DNA of 64,000 nucleotides, from contig NZ_CP067041.1 in the NCBI RefSeq assembly GCF_016599855.1, forward strand, positions 5,766,001 to 5,830,000. Reading direction: 5' to 3'. Below are positions 27,789 to 36,215 of the stretch, piece by piece. Position 1 is the stretch's first letter; every line of letters starts with the position of its first letter. Below the pieces are notes generated by a model, which was given only the letters and a program-made list of their open reading frames with translations, did no database searches and was not told the DNA's origin. The stretch is from Bradyrhizobium diazoefficiens (GTDB taxonomy: Bacteria; Pseudomonadota; Alphaproteobacteria; Rhizobiales; Xanthobacteraceae). The translations under genes and the position numbers were made by a program.

Positions 27789-28130
27789 ATGTCTCGTGAT
27801 CTTCGCCCGCCGGTCGATATCCTCCATTATGAGATCGTCCAGGAACAAGCCTCGGCGCTTGGACGAATGGGCCGCGCACTCGAACAGGCGCTCGCGCAAT
27901 TGCGCGAATTCGACGCTGCCCGCGCACTCTCGGAGACGCCGGCCGCGATGCAGCCGGCTAGGCGCGAGCTGGTGATGGCAGCTGGCCAGGCGCTCTGGAT
28001 GTTCGTCGTGCAACGCGAGGCGACGGGCCTGCGCGACAGCCGCCACATCATGCGAACCTACAACGTTCCGGCCGAGGTCCAGCTCTGCATGGGGCTGGCG
28101 CCGACACGGTCGAAGCCGACTTCAAAATGA
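27789..28130 (+). CDS. Small conserved protein resembling DUF6665
   Basis: 113-residue soluble protein, mostly alpha-helical by eye. It contains ILHYEIVQEQASALGRMGRA and ARRELVMAAGQALWMFVVQR, which I associate from memory with the family catalogued as DUF6665; no function is known. ATG 27789 (MSRDLRPPVDI); an ATG three codons upstream is also possible. It follows the TetR gene by 54 bp on the same strand. Confidence 0.65.
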   Translation: MSRDLRPPVDILHYEIVQEQASALGRMGRALEQALAQLREFDAARALSETPAAMQPARRELVMAAGQALWMFVVQREATGLRDSRHIMRTYNVPAEVQLCMGLAPTRSKPTSK

Positions 28131-28177
28131 CGCTCTAGCGCAGCAGAGCAACGCCCCTGTGCGCAAGCCAAATGCGC

Positions 28178-29380
28178 CTACTCGTCCGAGAACTCGTCTT
28201 CCTCGTTGATCTTCTCGCGCTTGCTCTTGTGCGCACCGAGCGCGCCGGTGACGGAGGGATCGCGATTATTTGCATAAGGATTGCGCTGCTGCGCGCGCGC
28301 GGCGACCTCTTCGCCGGAGACCGCGGCCGGCTGGCAGATCAGGCGGCGGCTGGCGCGGCGCATCAGGTCGACGTGGATGTGATCGTAGTGATAGACGTTG
28401 GAGCCCGGCGCCAGCACCGTGGTGAAATGCGCACATGCGCCCGATTGGACATCGCGCAAAAATCCCTGCTCTTCCGGCATGCCGTGCCAGCCGTCCTTGA
28501 CGGTGATGCGGCGGCCGTCGGCGAGCACGAACGCGGCGACATCGAGTGCGTTGCCGAAGGCGTGCTCGGAGATATGGGCGTGCGGATTGCCATTCATGCC
28601 GCGACAGGAATAGGCGGATATCTGCTTGATCTCGACCACGCGGGCGCCGAACCAGCGCATCGCCGATGGCTGCACGCTGTCGGCGAACCAGCGGTCGAGC
28701 TCGGACACGATCGGACAGGCCAGCGTCGCAGTCGGCTTCACCGCGACCGGGCCGACGGCGGTGACGGGATTGCCTTGCACGGGACCCAGCCGCGGCAGCG
28801 GCTGTTGCGCAGGCGCCTGCGAATACGGCGCCGGACTGGGCTGCCGCGCCGGATAGCTCGGCGCATTCATATAGCGCGCCGCGCCTGCGGCATCGGTGCC
28901 CTCGGGCGGCAGGTCGATCTCGTCTTCCTGCGGCGCGACGCCGGGCGCGCTGAGCGAGACCGGGCCGGAGGACGTGCCATAATAGCCGGTCGGCTGGCGC
29001 ACTGCGCTCTCGGGATAGTTCGACCGCTGCGGATAGCCGGACGCCGGATAACTCGATTGCGGCTGGCTCACCGGCCAGCGCGGCTGGTTGCCGACGCTGC
29101 CGGGCGGGCGCAGTTCCTCGTCGGCGAAACCATAGCTGCCGGAGGGATCGCCTATTGCGGCGACTTTCAGCGGAAACTCGGCGCCGCACATGCCGGGGCC
29201 GGAGATCGGCTCGATCCGGACGATATCGGCGCTCTCTTTCACGGCGCCTGATTTCAGGCACGCCGCTTCCGCCTCGGCTCGCCACGGTTCACGTTCGGCC
29301 TGGAAAAAGCCGCGTCCGCAACCCGCAAGCGAAACAAGGACGATGGAGCCGACGAGATACAAACGAACTCCGCGCGTCAT
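28178..29380 (-). CDS. Extensin-family lipoprotein (D,D-carboxypeptidase-like fold)
   Basis: 400-residue envelope protein. From ATG 29380 it begins MTRGVRLYLVGSIVLVSLAG followed by Cys, a lipobox, so it is probably a lipoprotein. A long proline/tyrosine/serine-rich spacer leads to an Extensin-like C-terminal domain (about residues 215-370) with SAYSCRGMNG, HISEHAFGNALDVAAF and YHYDHIHVDL; the His/Asp set matches the zinc site of VanY/MepA-like peptidases. The cysteine pair and HxH end are typical. Likely acts on peptidoglycan, not shown. The basic C-terminal tail is KSKREKINEEDEF. Confidence 0.82.
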   Translation of the reverse strand: MTRGVRLYLVGSIVLVSLAGCGRGFFQAEREPWRAEAEAACLKSGAVKESADIVRIEPISGPGMCGAEFPLKVAAIGDPSGSYGFADEELRPPGSVGNQPRWPVSQPQSSYPASGYPQRSNYPESAVRQPTGYYGTSSGPVSLSAPGVAPQEDEIDLPPEGTDAAGAARYMNAPSYPARQPSPAPYSQAPAQQPLPRLGPVQGNPVTAVGPVAVKPTATLACPIVSELDRWFADSVQPSAMRWFGARVVEIKQISAYSCRGMNGNPHAHISEHAFGNALDVAAFVLADGRRITVKDGWHGMPEEQGFLRDVQSGACAHFTTVLAPGSNVYHYDHIHVDLMRRASRRLICQPAAVSGEEVAARAQQRNPYANNRDPSVTGALGAHKSKREKINEEDEFSDE

Positions 29381-29562
29381 GCGGACACGTTCGGTGAATT
29401 TACTTAAAGACTCTTCAACGTGATGGTTTAAGCGTTCCTTCACCACATCGCCGTTGTGAGGTTCATCACAGAAGGCCGAAGCGGGCCGGCATAGGGTCGA
29501 ACCACATCGGGTCCAAGGCCGACTTCAGTCCATCTCGGGACCACGCCCACTCGGAGGTTGTC

Positions 29563-30345
29563 ATGAACAAGCTCACCATCGCCGCCACCGCGCTCTTCCT
29601 CGCCTCGACCGCCGTCGCGCATGCCGGCAACTCGCTCTCGTTCCAGATCGAAGGCCAGCGCATCCGCATCGAGACGCCGCGCAACTGCACCTCGCTCGAT
29701 TGCGTCACCATCGTGGCGCCGGGCCTGTCGAACAACCCGATCAAGCTGAGCAACATCAATCTCAACGGCCTTGGCGGCTCCAAGAACGGCGACGACACCA
29801 CGCCGTCGACAACGACGGCACAGCCCGCCCCGGCTCCGGTGCAGCAGCAGCCCGTAGCGCAGGCGTCCGTGCCCGCGCCCATTCCGGCAGCGCCGCCCGT
29901 TGACGCCGCCGCTCCGGCAACCGTCGCCGCCGTGCCGTCAGTCGAGACGGCCGCGCCGCCGGCTCCGATCGCAGTCCCTGCTCCGGTTGCCGCGCCCGCG
30001 GCGGTGGCTGCTGCGCCCGTTTATGCGCCGGCTCCGGCTCCCGTCGCGCCCGTGCAGGCCGCCAACACACCGATCGGCGTCTGGGCGACCGAAGCGAACA
30101 AGGGCAATGTGCGCGTCGAACAGTGCGGCACCAACCTCTGCGGCTATGCCGAGAAAACCAATGAGCGGATCCTGATCAACATGAAGTCCGACGGCGCCAA
30201 ATGGAGCGGCCGCATCCATGATCCCGACTCCGGCCGCAACTACGATTCGACGATGGCCATGAAGGGTGCGAACGCGATGCGCGTGCAGGGCTGCGCGTTC
30301 GGCGGCATGTTCTGCGGCGGCCAGACCTGGAAGCGGGTGAGCTGA
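29563..30345 (+). CDS. Secreted DUF2147 protein with Pro/Ala-rich linker
   Basis: 260-residue exported protein. Signal peptide MNKLTIAATALFLASTAVAHA, a short N-terminal domain with one Cys pair (RNCTSLDCVTIV), a roughly 85-residue Pro/Ala/Val-rich linker (about 85-170) and a C-terminal DUF2147-like beta domain beginning TPIGVWATEANKGNVRVEQC and ending CGGQTWKRVS. DUF2147 domains are found in periplasmic proteins of unknown role. Short spacing after the divergent extensin gene start (about 180 bp). A palindromic repeat lies just after the stop. Confidence 0.8.
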   Translation: MNKLTIAATALFLASTAVAHAGNSLSFQIEGQRIRIETPRNCTSLDCVTIVAPGLSNNPIKLSNINLNGLGGSKNGDDTTPSTTTAQPAPAPVQQQPVAQASVPAPIPAAPPVDAAAPATVAAVPSVETAAPPAPIAVPAPVAAPAAVAAAPVYAPAPAPVAPVQAANTPIGVWATEANKGNVRVEQCGTNLCGYAEKTNERILINMKSDGAKWSGRIHDPDSGRNYDSTMAMKGANAMRVQGCAFGGMFCGGQTWKRVS

Positions 30346-30357
30346 CGCGCGGAGCGC

Positions 30358-30463
30358 GTCATCTCGGGACGATGCGCAGCATCGAACCCGGGATATCGGG
30401 CCGAGAACTCGCCCTATAACTTCGAGATTCCGGGTTCGCGACTTCGTCGCGTCCCGGAATGAC
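30358..30463. repeat. Palindromic repeat (GTCATTCCGGGG family), copy 2
   Basis: Left arm GTCATCTCGGGACGATGCG, right arm CGCGTCCCGGAATGAC, with inner CGAACCCGGGATAT and GATTCCGGGTTCG. It starts 13 bp after the DUF2147 stop and could act as its transcript end. Confidence 0.7.
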
Positions 30464-30611
30464 GAGCGAGAAGGAAGCGCCACGTCCCTAACACGGGGAC
30501 GCGGCGTTTGAACGTTCGCCCGCCCCGTGCGACAGACGTTCATCCGCCATTCAGTCATCTCCGGCTGATATCGGCCGACCTCGCCCTCGCGTTCTCACCG
30601 GGACCTCATTC

Positions 30612-32036
30612 GTGGCTTTGATGGTGGCTTGGCGCCGCATCGTGTTTGCTTTGCCGCTGCTCGCGCTGCCGCTGGCCGGCGCGGACACGGCGTGCGCGTC
30701 CGACGCGGTCGAACTGGCCCAGGTGCAGCCGCAGGCACAGCCGACGCCGGCCCCCTCACCCGCACCATCGGCTTCGCCTGCGCCGGCCGCCGATGCACAA
30801 CCCCCCAGTGTCGAGCCGATCGGCAACGTCGCCACCGTGACGGGAATCGCGACCGTGATCCGCGACAAGAACTCCTATCCGCTGAAGGTGCGGGACGACA
30901 TTTATCTCAACGACGTCGTGCAGACGTCCTCGAACTCGTCGCTCGGCATCACCTTCAACGACGCCACGACGTTCAACCTCTCCGCCAGCGCCAAGATCAC
31001 CATCGACAATTATGTCTATGAGGACGGCGGCAAGCAGAATTCGGCGATCTTCGACATCGGCAAGGGCACGGTCGCCTTCGTCGCCGCCGCGGTGGCAAAG
31101 ACCGGCGACATGAAAATCGCTACCCCGACCGCAACGCTCGGCATTCGCGGCACCACCGGGGTCGTCGACGTGCCTGAGAACGCGGCCGCGAGCAGCGCGA
31201 GCAACGTCAACATCAAGCTCTATCCCGACGCCGACGGCCGGGTCGGCCATATCGACGTCAATGACCGCACGAGTGGTGCACGACTCGGCGCGCTGACGCA
31301 GGCCGCGAGCGGCTTTGCCATCCGACCGGGTGCGGCCGGTCCGGGCGCCATGCGCTTTGCCGCGGTGCCGATCACGATCCCGCCCCAGCAGATCGCGCGC
31401 GACCGCGGCTTCGTCAGTCAGGTGCACGCGGCGCAAACCACCGGCCGCCAGATCGTCACCGAGCAGCGTGCCTTCCGCCGCGCCAATCCGGCCGCAATCA
31501 GCCGCATTCCGCGACCGGCGCAGCCGCCGCAGCAACAGCAATTGCGTCCGAACACGGCGCCGAACCAGCAGCCGCAGCGGCCGAACGGCCAACCCGGTCA
31601 GCCCGGCCAGAACAACCGTCCGGGTCAGCAACAGCCGGGCGCGCCGAACCGGCAAGGCTCGCCGGCGCCGCAACGGCAAGGACAAGGCGGCGCGGTGCAG
31701 CCGGGCACGCCGCGCGCAGGTCAAGGTCAGCAGCAACAAGGCCAGCAAGGTGCGGGACGTCCATCAGGCGCACCGCGCACCGGACCAGGCGCACAGCCTG
31801 GCAGTTCGCCACAAACACCGCGCAACGGACAGACTCCGGCACAGCGTGGAGCGGTCACGCCAACTCTGCCGGGCACGGCGCAGCAGCCGCAAGCGCCGCG
31901 CACCGGAATGCAGCCCGGCCAGCCGCCCGCGATCCAACAGCCAAGCGGCATCCAGCGCCAAGGCTTCCAGCAACGCTTGCCCGTCGCGCCGCGCAAGCCC
32001 GCACCGGCCCCGAAGGAAAAGAAGGAAAGGCGGTGA
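30612..32036 (+). CDS. Secreted FecR-domain protein with Gln/Pro/Gly-rich C-terminal half
   Basis: 474-residue protein. It has a signal peptide (about residues 1-30), a Pro/Ala-rich spacer, and then a FecR-type beta domain (about 70-235): DIYLNDVVQTSSNSSLGITF, TFNLSASAKITI and ATLGIRGTTGVVDV are the typical blocks. The last 200 residues are low complexity, rich in Gln, Pro, Gly and Arg, ending in a basic APKEKKERR. Such stand-alone periplasmic FecR proteins are not linked to iron sensing here: no sigma or TonB receptor gene is near. GTG 30612 is used; ATG 30621 is in frame. Confidence 0.78.
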   Translation: MALMVAWRRIVFALPLLALPLAGADTACASDAVELAQVQPQAQPTPAPSPAPSASPAPAADAQPPSVEPIGNVATVTGIATVIRDKNSYPLKVRDDIYLNDVVQTSSNSSLGITFNDATTFNLSASAKITIDNYVYEDGGKQNSAIFDIGKGTVAFVAAAVAKTGDMKIATPTATLGIRGTTGVVDVPENAAASSASNVNIKLYPDADGRVGHIDVNDRTSGARLGALTQAASGFAIRPGAAGPGAMRFAAVPITIPPQQIARDRGFVSQVHAAQTTGRQIVTEQRAFRRANPAAISRIPRPAQPPQQQQLRPNTAPNQQPQRPNGQPGQPGQNNRPGQQQPGAPNRQGSPAPQRQGQGGAVQPGTPRAGQGQQQQGQQGAGRPSGAPRTGPGAQPGSSPQTPRNGQTPAQRGAVTPTLPGTAQQPQAPRTGMQPGQPPAIQQPSGIQRQGFQQRLPVAPRKPAPAPKEKKERR

Positions 32037-32173
32037 CCTCCTTCTCCCTTGGGGGAGAACCGTCGATAAACTATATTCAAATCAATGATTTAGACCGGCG
32101 GTGTCCCTACAATGTCGGAACCGGTAGGCGGCGAGCCCCGATATTCGCTGCCGGCAAGCTCAGGCCAAAAGTA

Positions 32174-32202
32174 AGAGCCGCCGGGTCGAGACCGCGGCGG
32201 CT
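32174..32202 (-). terminator. Hairpin terminator for the small secreted repeat protein
   Basis: GAGCCGCC (32202-32195 on the minus strand) pairs with GGCGGCTC (32181-32174) across a 13-base loop, 12 bp after the stop of the 32214-32489 gene, with a TTACTTTTGG tail on that strand. Confidence 0.6.
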
Positions 32203-32213
32203 CAAGATGATCA

Positions 32214-32489
32214 TCAGTAGCCAGACTTTGTGTTCGCACCACCAGATTTTGTGTTCGCACCAGTTGTTTGACCAGGAGCGTAACCGGATGCGCCTGGATG
32301 ACCTCTCTTGGATCCCATGGCATGCATCTTATGTCCCGGAGCGTAAGCCGATGCTCCCGGGTGTCCTTTCTTGGACCCCTTGATTTGCATCTCGTGGCCC
32401 GGTGTTTTGCTTGATACGCCATGCGCAAACACGGCCGGCGCGGTCCCTATGAGGGCGGCGGCAGAAAGTGCAATAATCACTGTCTTCAT
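32214..32489 (-). CDS. Small secreted protein with 22-residue tandem repeats
   Basis: 91-residue protein. Signal peptide MKTVIIALSAAALIGTAPAV, cleaved after VFA or nearby. The mature part is two near-identical 22-residue units, each with GH-x-M, GSK-[KR]-GHPGAS and YAPG, followed by two copies of GANTKSG. The mature protein is basic, glycine-rich and histidine-rich, without cysteine. I recognise similar small repeats only as hypothetical proteins of Bradyrhizobium. A strong ribosome-binding site (AGGAGG) and an EcfG-type promoter lie upstream, so it is likely a general-stress envelope protein. Confidence 0.75.
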   Translation of the reverse strand: MKTVIIALSAAALIGTAPAVFAHGVSSKTPGHEMQIKGSKKGHPGASAYAPGHKMHAMGSKRGHPGASGYAPGQTTGANTKSGGANTKSGY

Positions 32490-32520
32490 TTTCAGTCCTC
32501 CTCAGATAAGCACCCTGACC

Positions 32521-32545
32521 AACGAGTTGGAAACTGCGCCGTTCC
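32521..32545 (-). promoter_or_regulatory. EcfG (general stress response) promoter
   Basis: On the minus strand GGAAC (32545-32541), 16-bp spacer, CGTT (32524-32521): an exact match to the GGAAC-N16/17-CGTT pattern of EcfG promoters in rhizobia. It lies 31 bp upstream of the start codon of the small repeat protein gene. Confidence 0.7.
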
Positions 32546-32692
32546 ATGAATGGCTGTTCATCAATCTCATCGCAGGTTTACCGGCGAAGAGAGACGCTCA
32601 CCAGTCTCGCCGCTTCGCGGCGATCGATAAGGGAAGGGGGCGCACCGTCAATGTGGAACGCAGTCAAGACCAGCGCGCAGGTAGTCCCGAGC

Positions 32693-33259
32693 TCACGCCT
32701 CTCCGCGCAGCCAGGCTTTCACTTTTTGTACGAGGCCGTGGCGCAGTTCGTCGATGGAGGCGGATTCGGCCGCCGTCACCGTCTGCATAGCGCCGTCGAT
32801 GTCGTCGGTTGCGAGTGACGGTGTCACTTCGGCATCGGTGGTTGCAAGCCCTGCGGCGGCGAGCGCGATCGGGCCGATCTGCACCAGGAAGGCGCGCTCA
32901 TATTCGCGCGACAGGCGCGCGATCGCGTCCTCCAGCGTCAGCCAGTCGACCGCTTTGATGTCGTTCATCAGCTTGCGGACTGGCCCGCCCTCGGCCTCCA
33001 TGCGCCAGAAATGCACGACCTTGGAACGGCCGCCGGATTGGTAAACGAGCGTGCCCAGAAATTCGTGGATGGCGACGTCATGGCCGGTCTCTTCCAGCAC
33101 CTCGCGGTGCGCCGCCTCTTTCGGCGTCTCGCCGTCATCGAGCTTGCCCTTGGGCAAAACCCATTCATTGCGCTTGCGCTGGCGCACGATCGCAACCAGC
33201 GGCGGCGCGCCACGCCGCAGCACAATACCACCCGCCGCCATCACAGGCGCTCGCGCCAT
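32693..33259 (-). CDS. NUDIX hydrolase
   Basis: 188-residue hydrolase of nucleoside diphosphate-X compounds. The Nudix box GX5EX7REUXEEXGU is complete: it starts at GKLDDGETPKEAAHR and continues EVLEETGHD. The N-terminal part (AAGGIVLRRG, WVLPKGK) is like diadenosine polyphosphate or diphosphoinositol hydrolases; substrate cannot be fixed. The C-terminal 50 residues are an extra helical tail. ATG 33259 is used; a TTG six codons upstream is in frame. It runs in the same direction as psd, 63 bp downstream of it. Confidence 0.88.
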   Translation of the reverse strand: MARAPVMAAGGIVLRRGAPPLVAIVRQRKRNEWVLPKGKLDDGETPKEAAHREVLEETGHDVAIHEFLGTLVYQSGGRSKVVHFWRMEAEGGPVRKLMNDIKAVDWLTLEDAIARLSREYERAFLVQIGPIALAAAGLATTDAEVTPSLATDDIDGAMQTVTAAESASIDELRHGLVQKVKAWLRGEA

Positions 33260-33322
33260 CACCAGATCCGTGTCCAATCGTCCCCGGCGACGATATAGGC
33301 GGCGGGGACGGCGGATTGAAGG

Positions 33323-34186
33323 CTATTTTCTTCTCAGCAGCGCTTCACCTGCACGGATGCGCGTCCCCTCGGCAATGCCGTCGCAGAACGAAAAGTCACC
33401 CGGCGCGAGGATGATGATGGTCGAACCATGCTCGAACCACCCGAGCTCCTCGCCCTTGGTCACGTTGACATCGCAGGGGAAATTGACGGGTCCTTTCGTC
33501 TGCGCGTTCAGCACCATGTCGAGGAAGTGCAACCGGATGCTGGCGACCAGGATCGCGGCAACCGGCACCAGCGTCACGGCCTCACCGGTCGACAAATGCG
33601 TGCGGATCACCGCGCGCTCGTTCTTGCAGAACAGGCGCTCGACACGCTTCAGCGCGATCGGGTTGACGTTCCAGACGTCGCCATGGATCAGCGTGACGCG
33701 CTCGATATGCGCATCATAGGGCGCGTGGAAGCGATGATACATGCTCGACGTCAGCCGCAACGTGACGAAGCTTCCATTGCGATGCTGCTCGACCAGCGCG
33801 GGATCGCCAAGCAGATCGAGCAGTGAATAGGGCGCGCCCTTGACCTGGAACAGCTCGGTATCGGCGATCCGGCCATGAGCACCGACGATGCCGTCCGACG
33901 GACTCGCAACGACTGCTGGATCCAGATCAAACGGCCGCAGCCCCGGCTTCAGTTCCCGGGTGAAGCAATCATGCAGGCTCTTGAAGTGAGTCTTGCGCGC
34001 CTCCGACAGGTCGAGGTCGGAGAACAGCTTCCACAGCGCGATCGAGACATCCCGCACCAAGGGATTCTCGATCTTGGAGAACCAGCCCATGAAGCGGGTC
34101 AGGCCTGCGCGGGGAATGCGGTTGGTCAGCAGGAAGTTGAGGTCTTCCTGCTGGGTGAAAGAGGCGATGAGGGCTTTGACTGTCAT
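33323..34186 (-). CDS. psd: Phosphatidylserine decarboxylase proenzyme
   Basis: Membrane enzyme that makes phosphatidylethanolamine from phosphatidylserine. The 287-residue product has the self-cleavage site EHGSTIIIL with Gly254-Ser255-Thr256, where Ser becomes the pyruvoyl group, plus RAGLTRFMGWF near the start, SPSDGIVG and YHRFHAP, as in E. coli-type Psd. The rhizobial short Psd type is different, so this is the long, E. coli-like form. The start codon (34186-34184) lies inside a Pho box. The divergent aminotransferase begins only 35 bp away. Confidence 0.92.
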   Translation of the reverse strand: MTVKALIASFTQQEDLNFLLTNRIPRAGLTRFMGWFSKIENPLVRDVSIALWKLFSDLDLSEARKTHFKSLHDCFTRELKPGLRPFDLDPAVVASPSDGIVGAHGRIADTELFQVKGAPYSLLDLLGDPALVEQHRNGSFVTLRLTSSMYHRFHAPYDAHIERVTLIHGDVWNVNPIALKRVERLFCKNERAVIRTHLSTGEAVTLVPVAAILVASIRLHFLDMVLNAQTKGPVNFPCDVNVTKGEELGWFEHGSTIIILAPGDFSFCDGIAEGTRIRAGEALLRRK

Positions 34187-34197
34187 GAATCTGTCAG
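34180..34197 (+). promoter_or_regulatory. Pho box (PhoB site) between psd and the class III aminotransferase
   Basis: CTGTCATGAATCTGTCAG matches the PhoB consensus CTGTCAT-A-W-A-W-CTGTCAY at 16 of 18 positions, with the two CTGTCA half-sites 11 bp apart. It reads toward the aminotransferase, ending 24 bp before its ATG, with TATTAG at 34205-34210 as a possible -10. It covers the psd start codon on the other strand. The match is visible; regulation is inferred. Confidence 0.6.
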
Positions 34198-34221
34198 CTC
34201 GCAGTATTAGCGCTTGTTGTC

Positions 34222-35886
34222 ATGGAAACGACACTCCCGATTCTCTCATTTTCCGTGGCCGCTGCAGCGTCCGCTGCGGCCGTCCTCCCGAAGATCAAAG
34301 CGCGGATCGCATTGTCCCGCGCCAAGCATCGCTCGCTCGCCGGACACTCCAAGATGTCGCGCCGGGTGGCAAAGCTGCTCCCGTTCTACGAGTTTGAGGG
34401 GGATCGTTACTTCGGCTGCGACGGAGCGCCGGCCAATGTCGTGATGCAGCGCAAGGACGCCTTCTTCCGTCTCGCGCGTATCTATGCCGATCGCTACCCC
34501 AAGGGCCGCGCGATGACAAAGGAGGCGGCGGAGACCATCTCCGACCTCAACTTCACCGAGAGCTACCGCGTGCCGTTCCAGTTCTCGCGTCTCGTTCGCG
34601 AGCATCTGGGCACCTCGACCTTCATGGAGTCTTCGAGCGGCGTCACCGTCACTGACGTCGACGGCAACACCTCCTACGACCTCACGGGGTCCTACGGCGT
34701 CAACATCTTCGGCAACGATTTCTACAAGGAGTGCATCGAGGGTTCCGAGAAGCGGGCGCACAGGCTCGGCCCGGTGCTCGGCCCATACCATCCCGTCATC
34801 CTCGAGAACGTGCAGCGGCTCTGCCAGATCTCGGGCCTCGACGAGGTCTCGTTCCACATGTCCGGAACCGAAGCGGTGATGCAGGCGGTGCGGCTTGCGC
34901 GCTACCACACCAAGCGCACGCACCTCGTCCGTTTCGCCGGCGCCTATCACGGCTGGTGGGGCGACGTGCAGCCTGGCGTCGGCAATCCGATTCCCGCGCA
35001 CGAGACCTACACCCTCGCCGAGATGTCCGAGAAGACCCTTCACGTGCTGCGCACGCGCAAGGATATTGCCTGCGTGCTGGTCAACCCACTGCAAGGCCTG
35101 CATCCAAACGGCAATGCCCCCGGCGATTCCTCGCTGGTGGATAGTTCCCGCGGTGGTAATTTCGATCGCGCGGCTTACACCGAGTGGCTGAAGAAACTGC
35201 GCGACGTCTGTACCGAACGCGGCATCGTGCTGATCTTCGACGAGGTATTCGTCGGCTTCCGTCTCGCTGCCGGCGGCGCCCAGGAATATTTTGGCGTCAA
35301 GGCCGACATGGTGACCTACGGCAAGAGCCTCGCCGGCGGTCTGCCGGTCGGCGTGGTCTGCGGCCAACGGGAGCTGATGCGCCGCTTCCGCGACCACCGT
35401 CCCGCCGACATTTGCTTCGCCCGCGGCACCTTCAACTCGCATCCCTATGTCATGACGGCAATGGACGAGTTCCTGAGCCGGCTCGCCAGCCCAAACTTCC
35501 GCGCCATCTATGACGGGCTGGATGCGACCTGGAACGATCGCGCGCAAAAGCTCAACCAGATGATGACCGACGCGAAGCTGCCGGTGCGGTTCGCCAATCT
35601 CTCGTCGATCTGGACCGTGAAATACACCACCCCGTCCCGCTACAACTGGATGCTGCAATACTACCTGCGCGCCGAGGGCCTGGCGCTGAGCTGGGTCGGT
35701 ACCGGCCGGCTGATCTTCAGCCTGAACTACACCGACGCCGACTTCAGCGAAGTCGCCGACCGCTTCGTCCGCGCCGCCGAGAAGATGAAGGCCGACGGGT
35801 TCTGGTGGCACGACGGCGTGCTCACCAACAAGAACATCAAGCGGCAGATCCTGAAAGAGATGCTGGCCAAGCGCTTCGGGCGCTGA
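34222..35886 (+). CDS. Class III (glutamate-1-semialdehyde-aminomutase-like) PLP aminotransferase with N-terminal extension
   Basis: 554-residue PLP enzyme. The catalytic part (about 130-545) has MSGTEA (213-218, phosphate cup), FAGAYHGWWG, IFDEVFVGFR (Asp340 for the PLP ring nitrogen) and the Schiff-base lysine in VTYGKSLAGG (Lys368). About 120 residues precede it, which ordinary members lack: a hydrophobic stretch (residues 5-23) then a basic segment, suggesting membrane attachment. HemL function is unlikely given size and context. It faces psd across a Pho box and lies beside lipid genes, so an amino-lipid or hopanoid substrate is possible. ATG 34354 is an alternative start. Confidence 0.78.
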   Translation: METTLPILSFSVAAAASAAAVLPKIKARIALSRAKHRSLAGHSKMSRRVAKLLPFYEFEGDRYFGCDGAPANVVMQRKDAFFRLARIYADRYPKGRAMTKEAAETISDLNFTESYRVPFQFSRLVREHLGTSTFMESSSGVTVTDVDGNTSYDLTGSYGVNIFGNDFYKECIEGSEKRAHRLGPVLGPYHPVILENVQRLCQISGLDEVSFHMSGTEAVMQAVRLARYHTKRTHLVRFAGAYHGWWGDVQPGVGNPIPAHETYTLAEMSEKTLHVLRTRKDIACVLVNPLQGLHPNGNAPGDSSLVDSSRGGNFDRAAYTEWLKKLRDVCTERGIVLIFDEVFVGFRLAAGGAQEYFGVKADMVTYGKSLAGGLPVGVVCGQRELMRRFRDHRPADICFARGTFNSHPYVMTAMDEFLSRLASPNFRAIYDGLDATWNDRAQKLNQMMTDAKLPVRFANLSSIWTVKYTTPSRYNWMLQYYLRAEGLALSWVGTGRLIFSLNYTDADFSEVADRFVRAAEKMKADGFWWHDGVLTNKNIKRQILKEMLAKRFGR

Positions 35887-35908
35887 GGCCAGACCGCGCG
35901 CGCTTGCC

Positions 35909-36060
35909 CCGCCTCTCCCGCTTGCGGGAGAGGCCGACGCGCTCGCAGAGCGCGGCGGGTGAGGGTTCTCGCCACACAGGGATATGCTCAGTAATCCCCG
36001 ACAGTCCCGACGCGGAGATACTCCCACCCCAGCCCTCCCCCGCAAGCGGGAGAGGGAGCC
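35909..36060. repeat. Palindromic repeat (CTCTCCCGC family)
   Basis: Arms GCCTCTCCCGCTTGCGGGAG (from 35911) and CCCTCCCCCGCAAGCGGGAG (from 36033) are each palindromic and also inverted to one another. It fills the first half of the 329-bp gap between two convergent genes (35887-36215); the rest of that gap holds the hairpin at 36150-36170 and nothing else I can name. Confidence 0.75.
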
Positions 36061-36149
36061 CACTGCCGATGCCGCTGCATAGCATGCACCATATGCGATT
36101 GAATTAGCGCATGCGGGGCGAGGCGAAGAAGCAGCCCCCAAGACGTGGA

Positions 36150-36170
36150 TGCCCGGCACGAGGCCGGGCA
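36150..36170. terminator. Hairpin between convergent genes
   Basis: TGCCCGGC (36150-36157) pairs with GCCGGGCA (36163-36170) around a 5-base loop. No clear T-run on either side, so it is a modest terminator candidate or a repeat remnant. Confidence 0.4.
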
Positions 36171-36215
36171 TGACGCAACCATCAGACATCGGAGTTCTTG
36201 GTGTGGGCAGCGCGC

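Noticed and set aside
34246..36189. 647-codon open frame on the minus strand opposite the aminotransferase
   Set aside because: Antisense; includes translated repeat DNA at its start.
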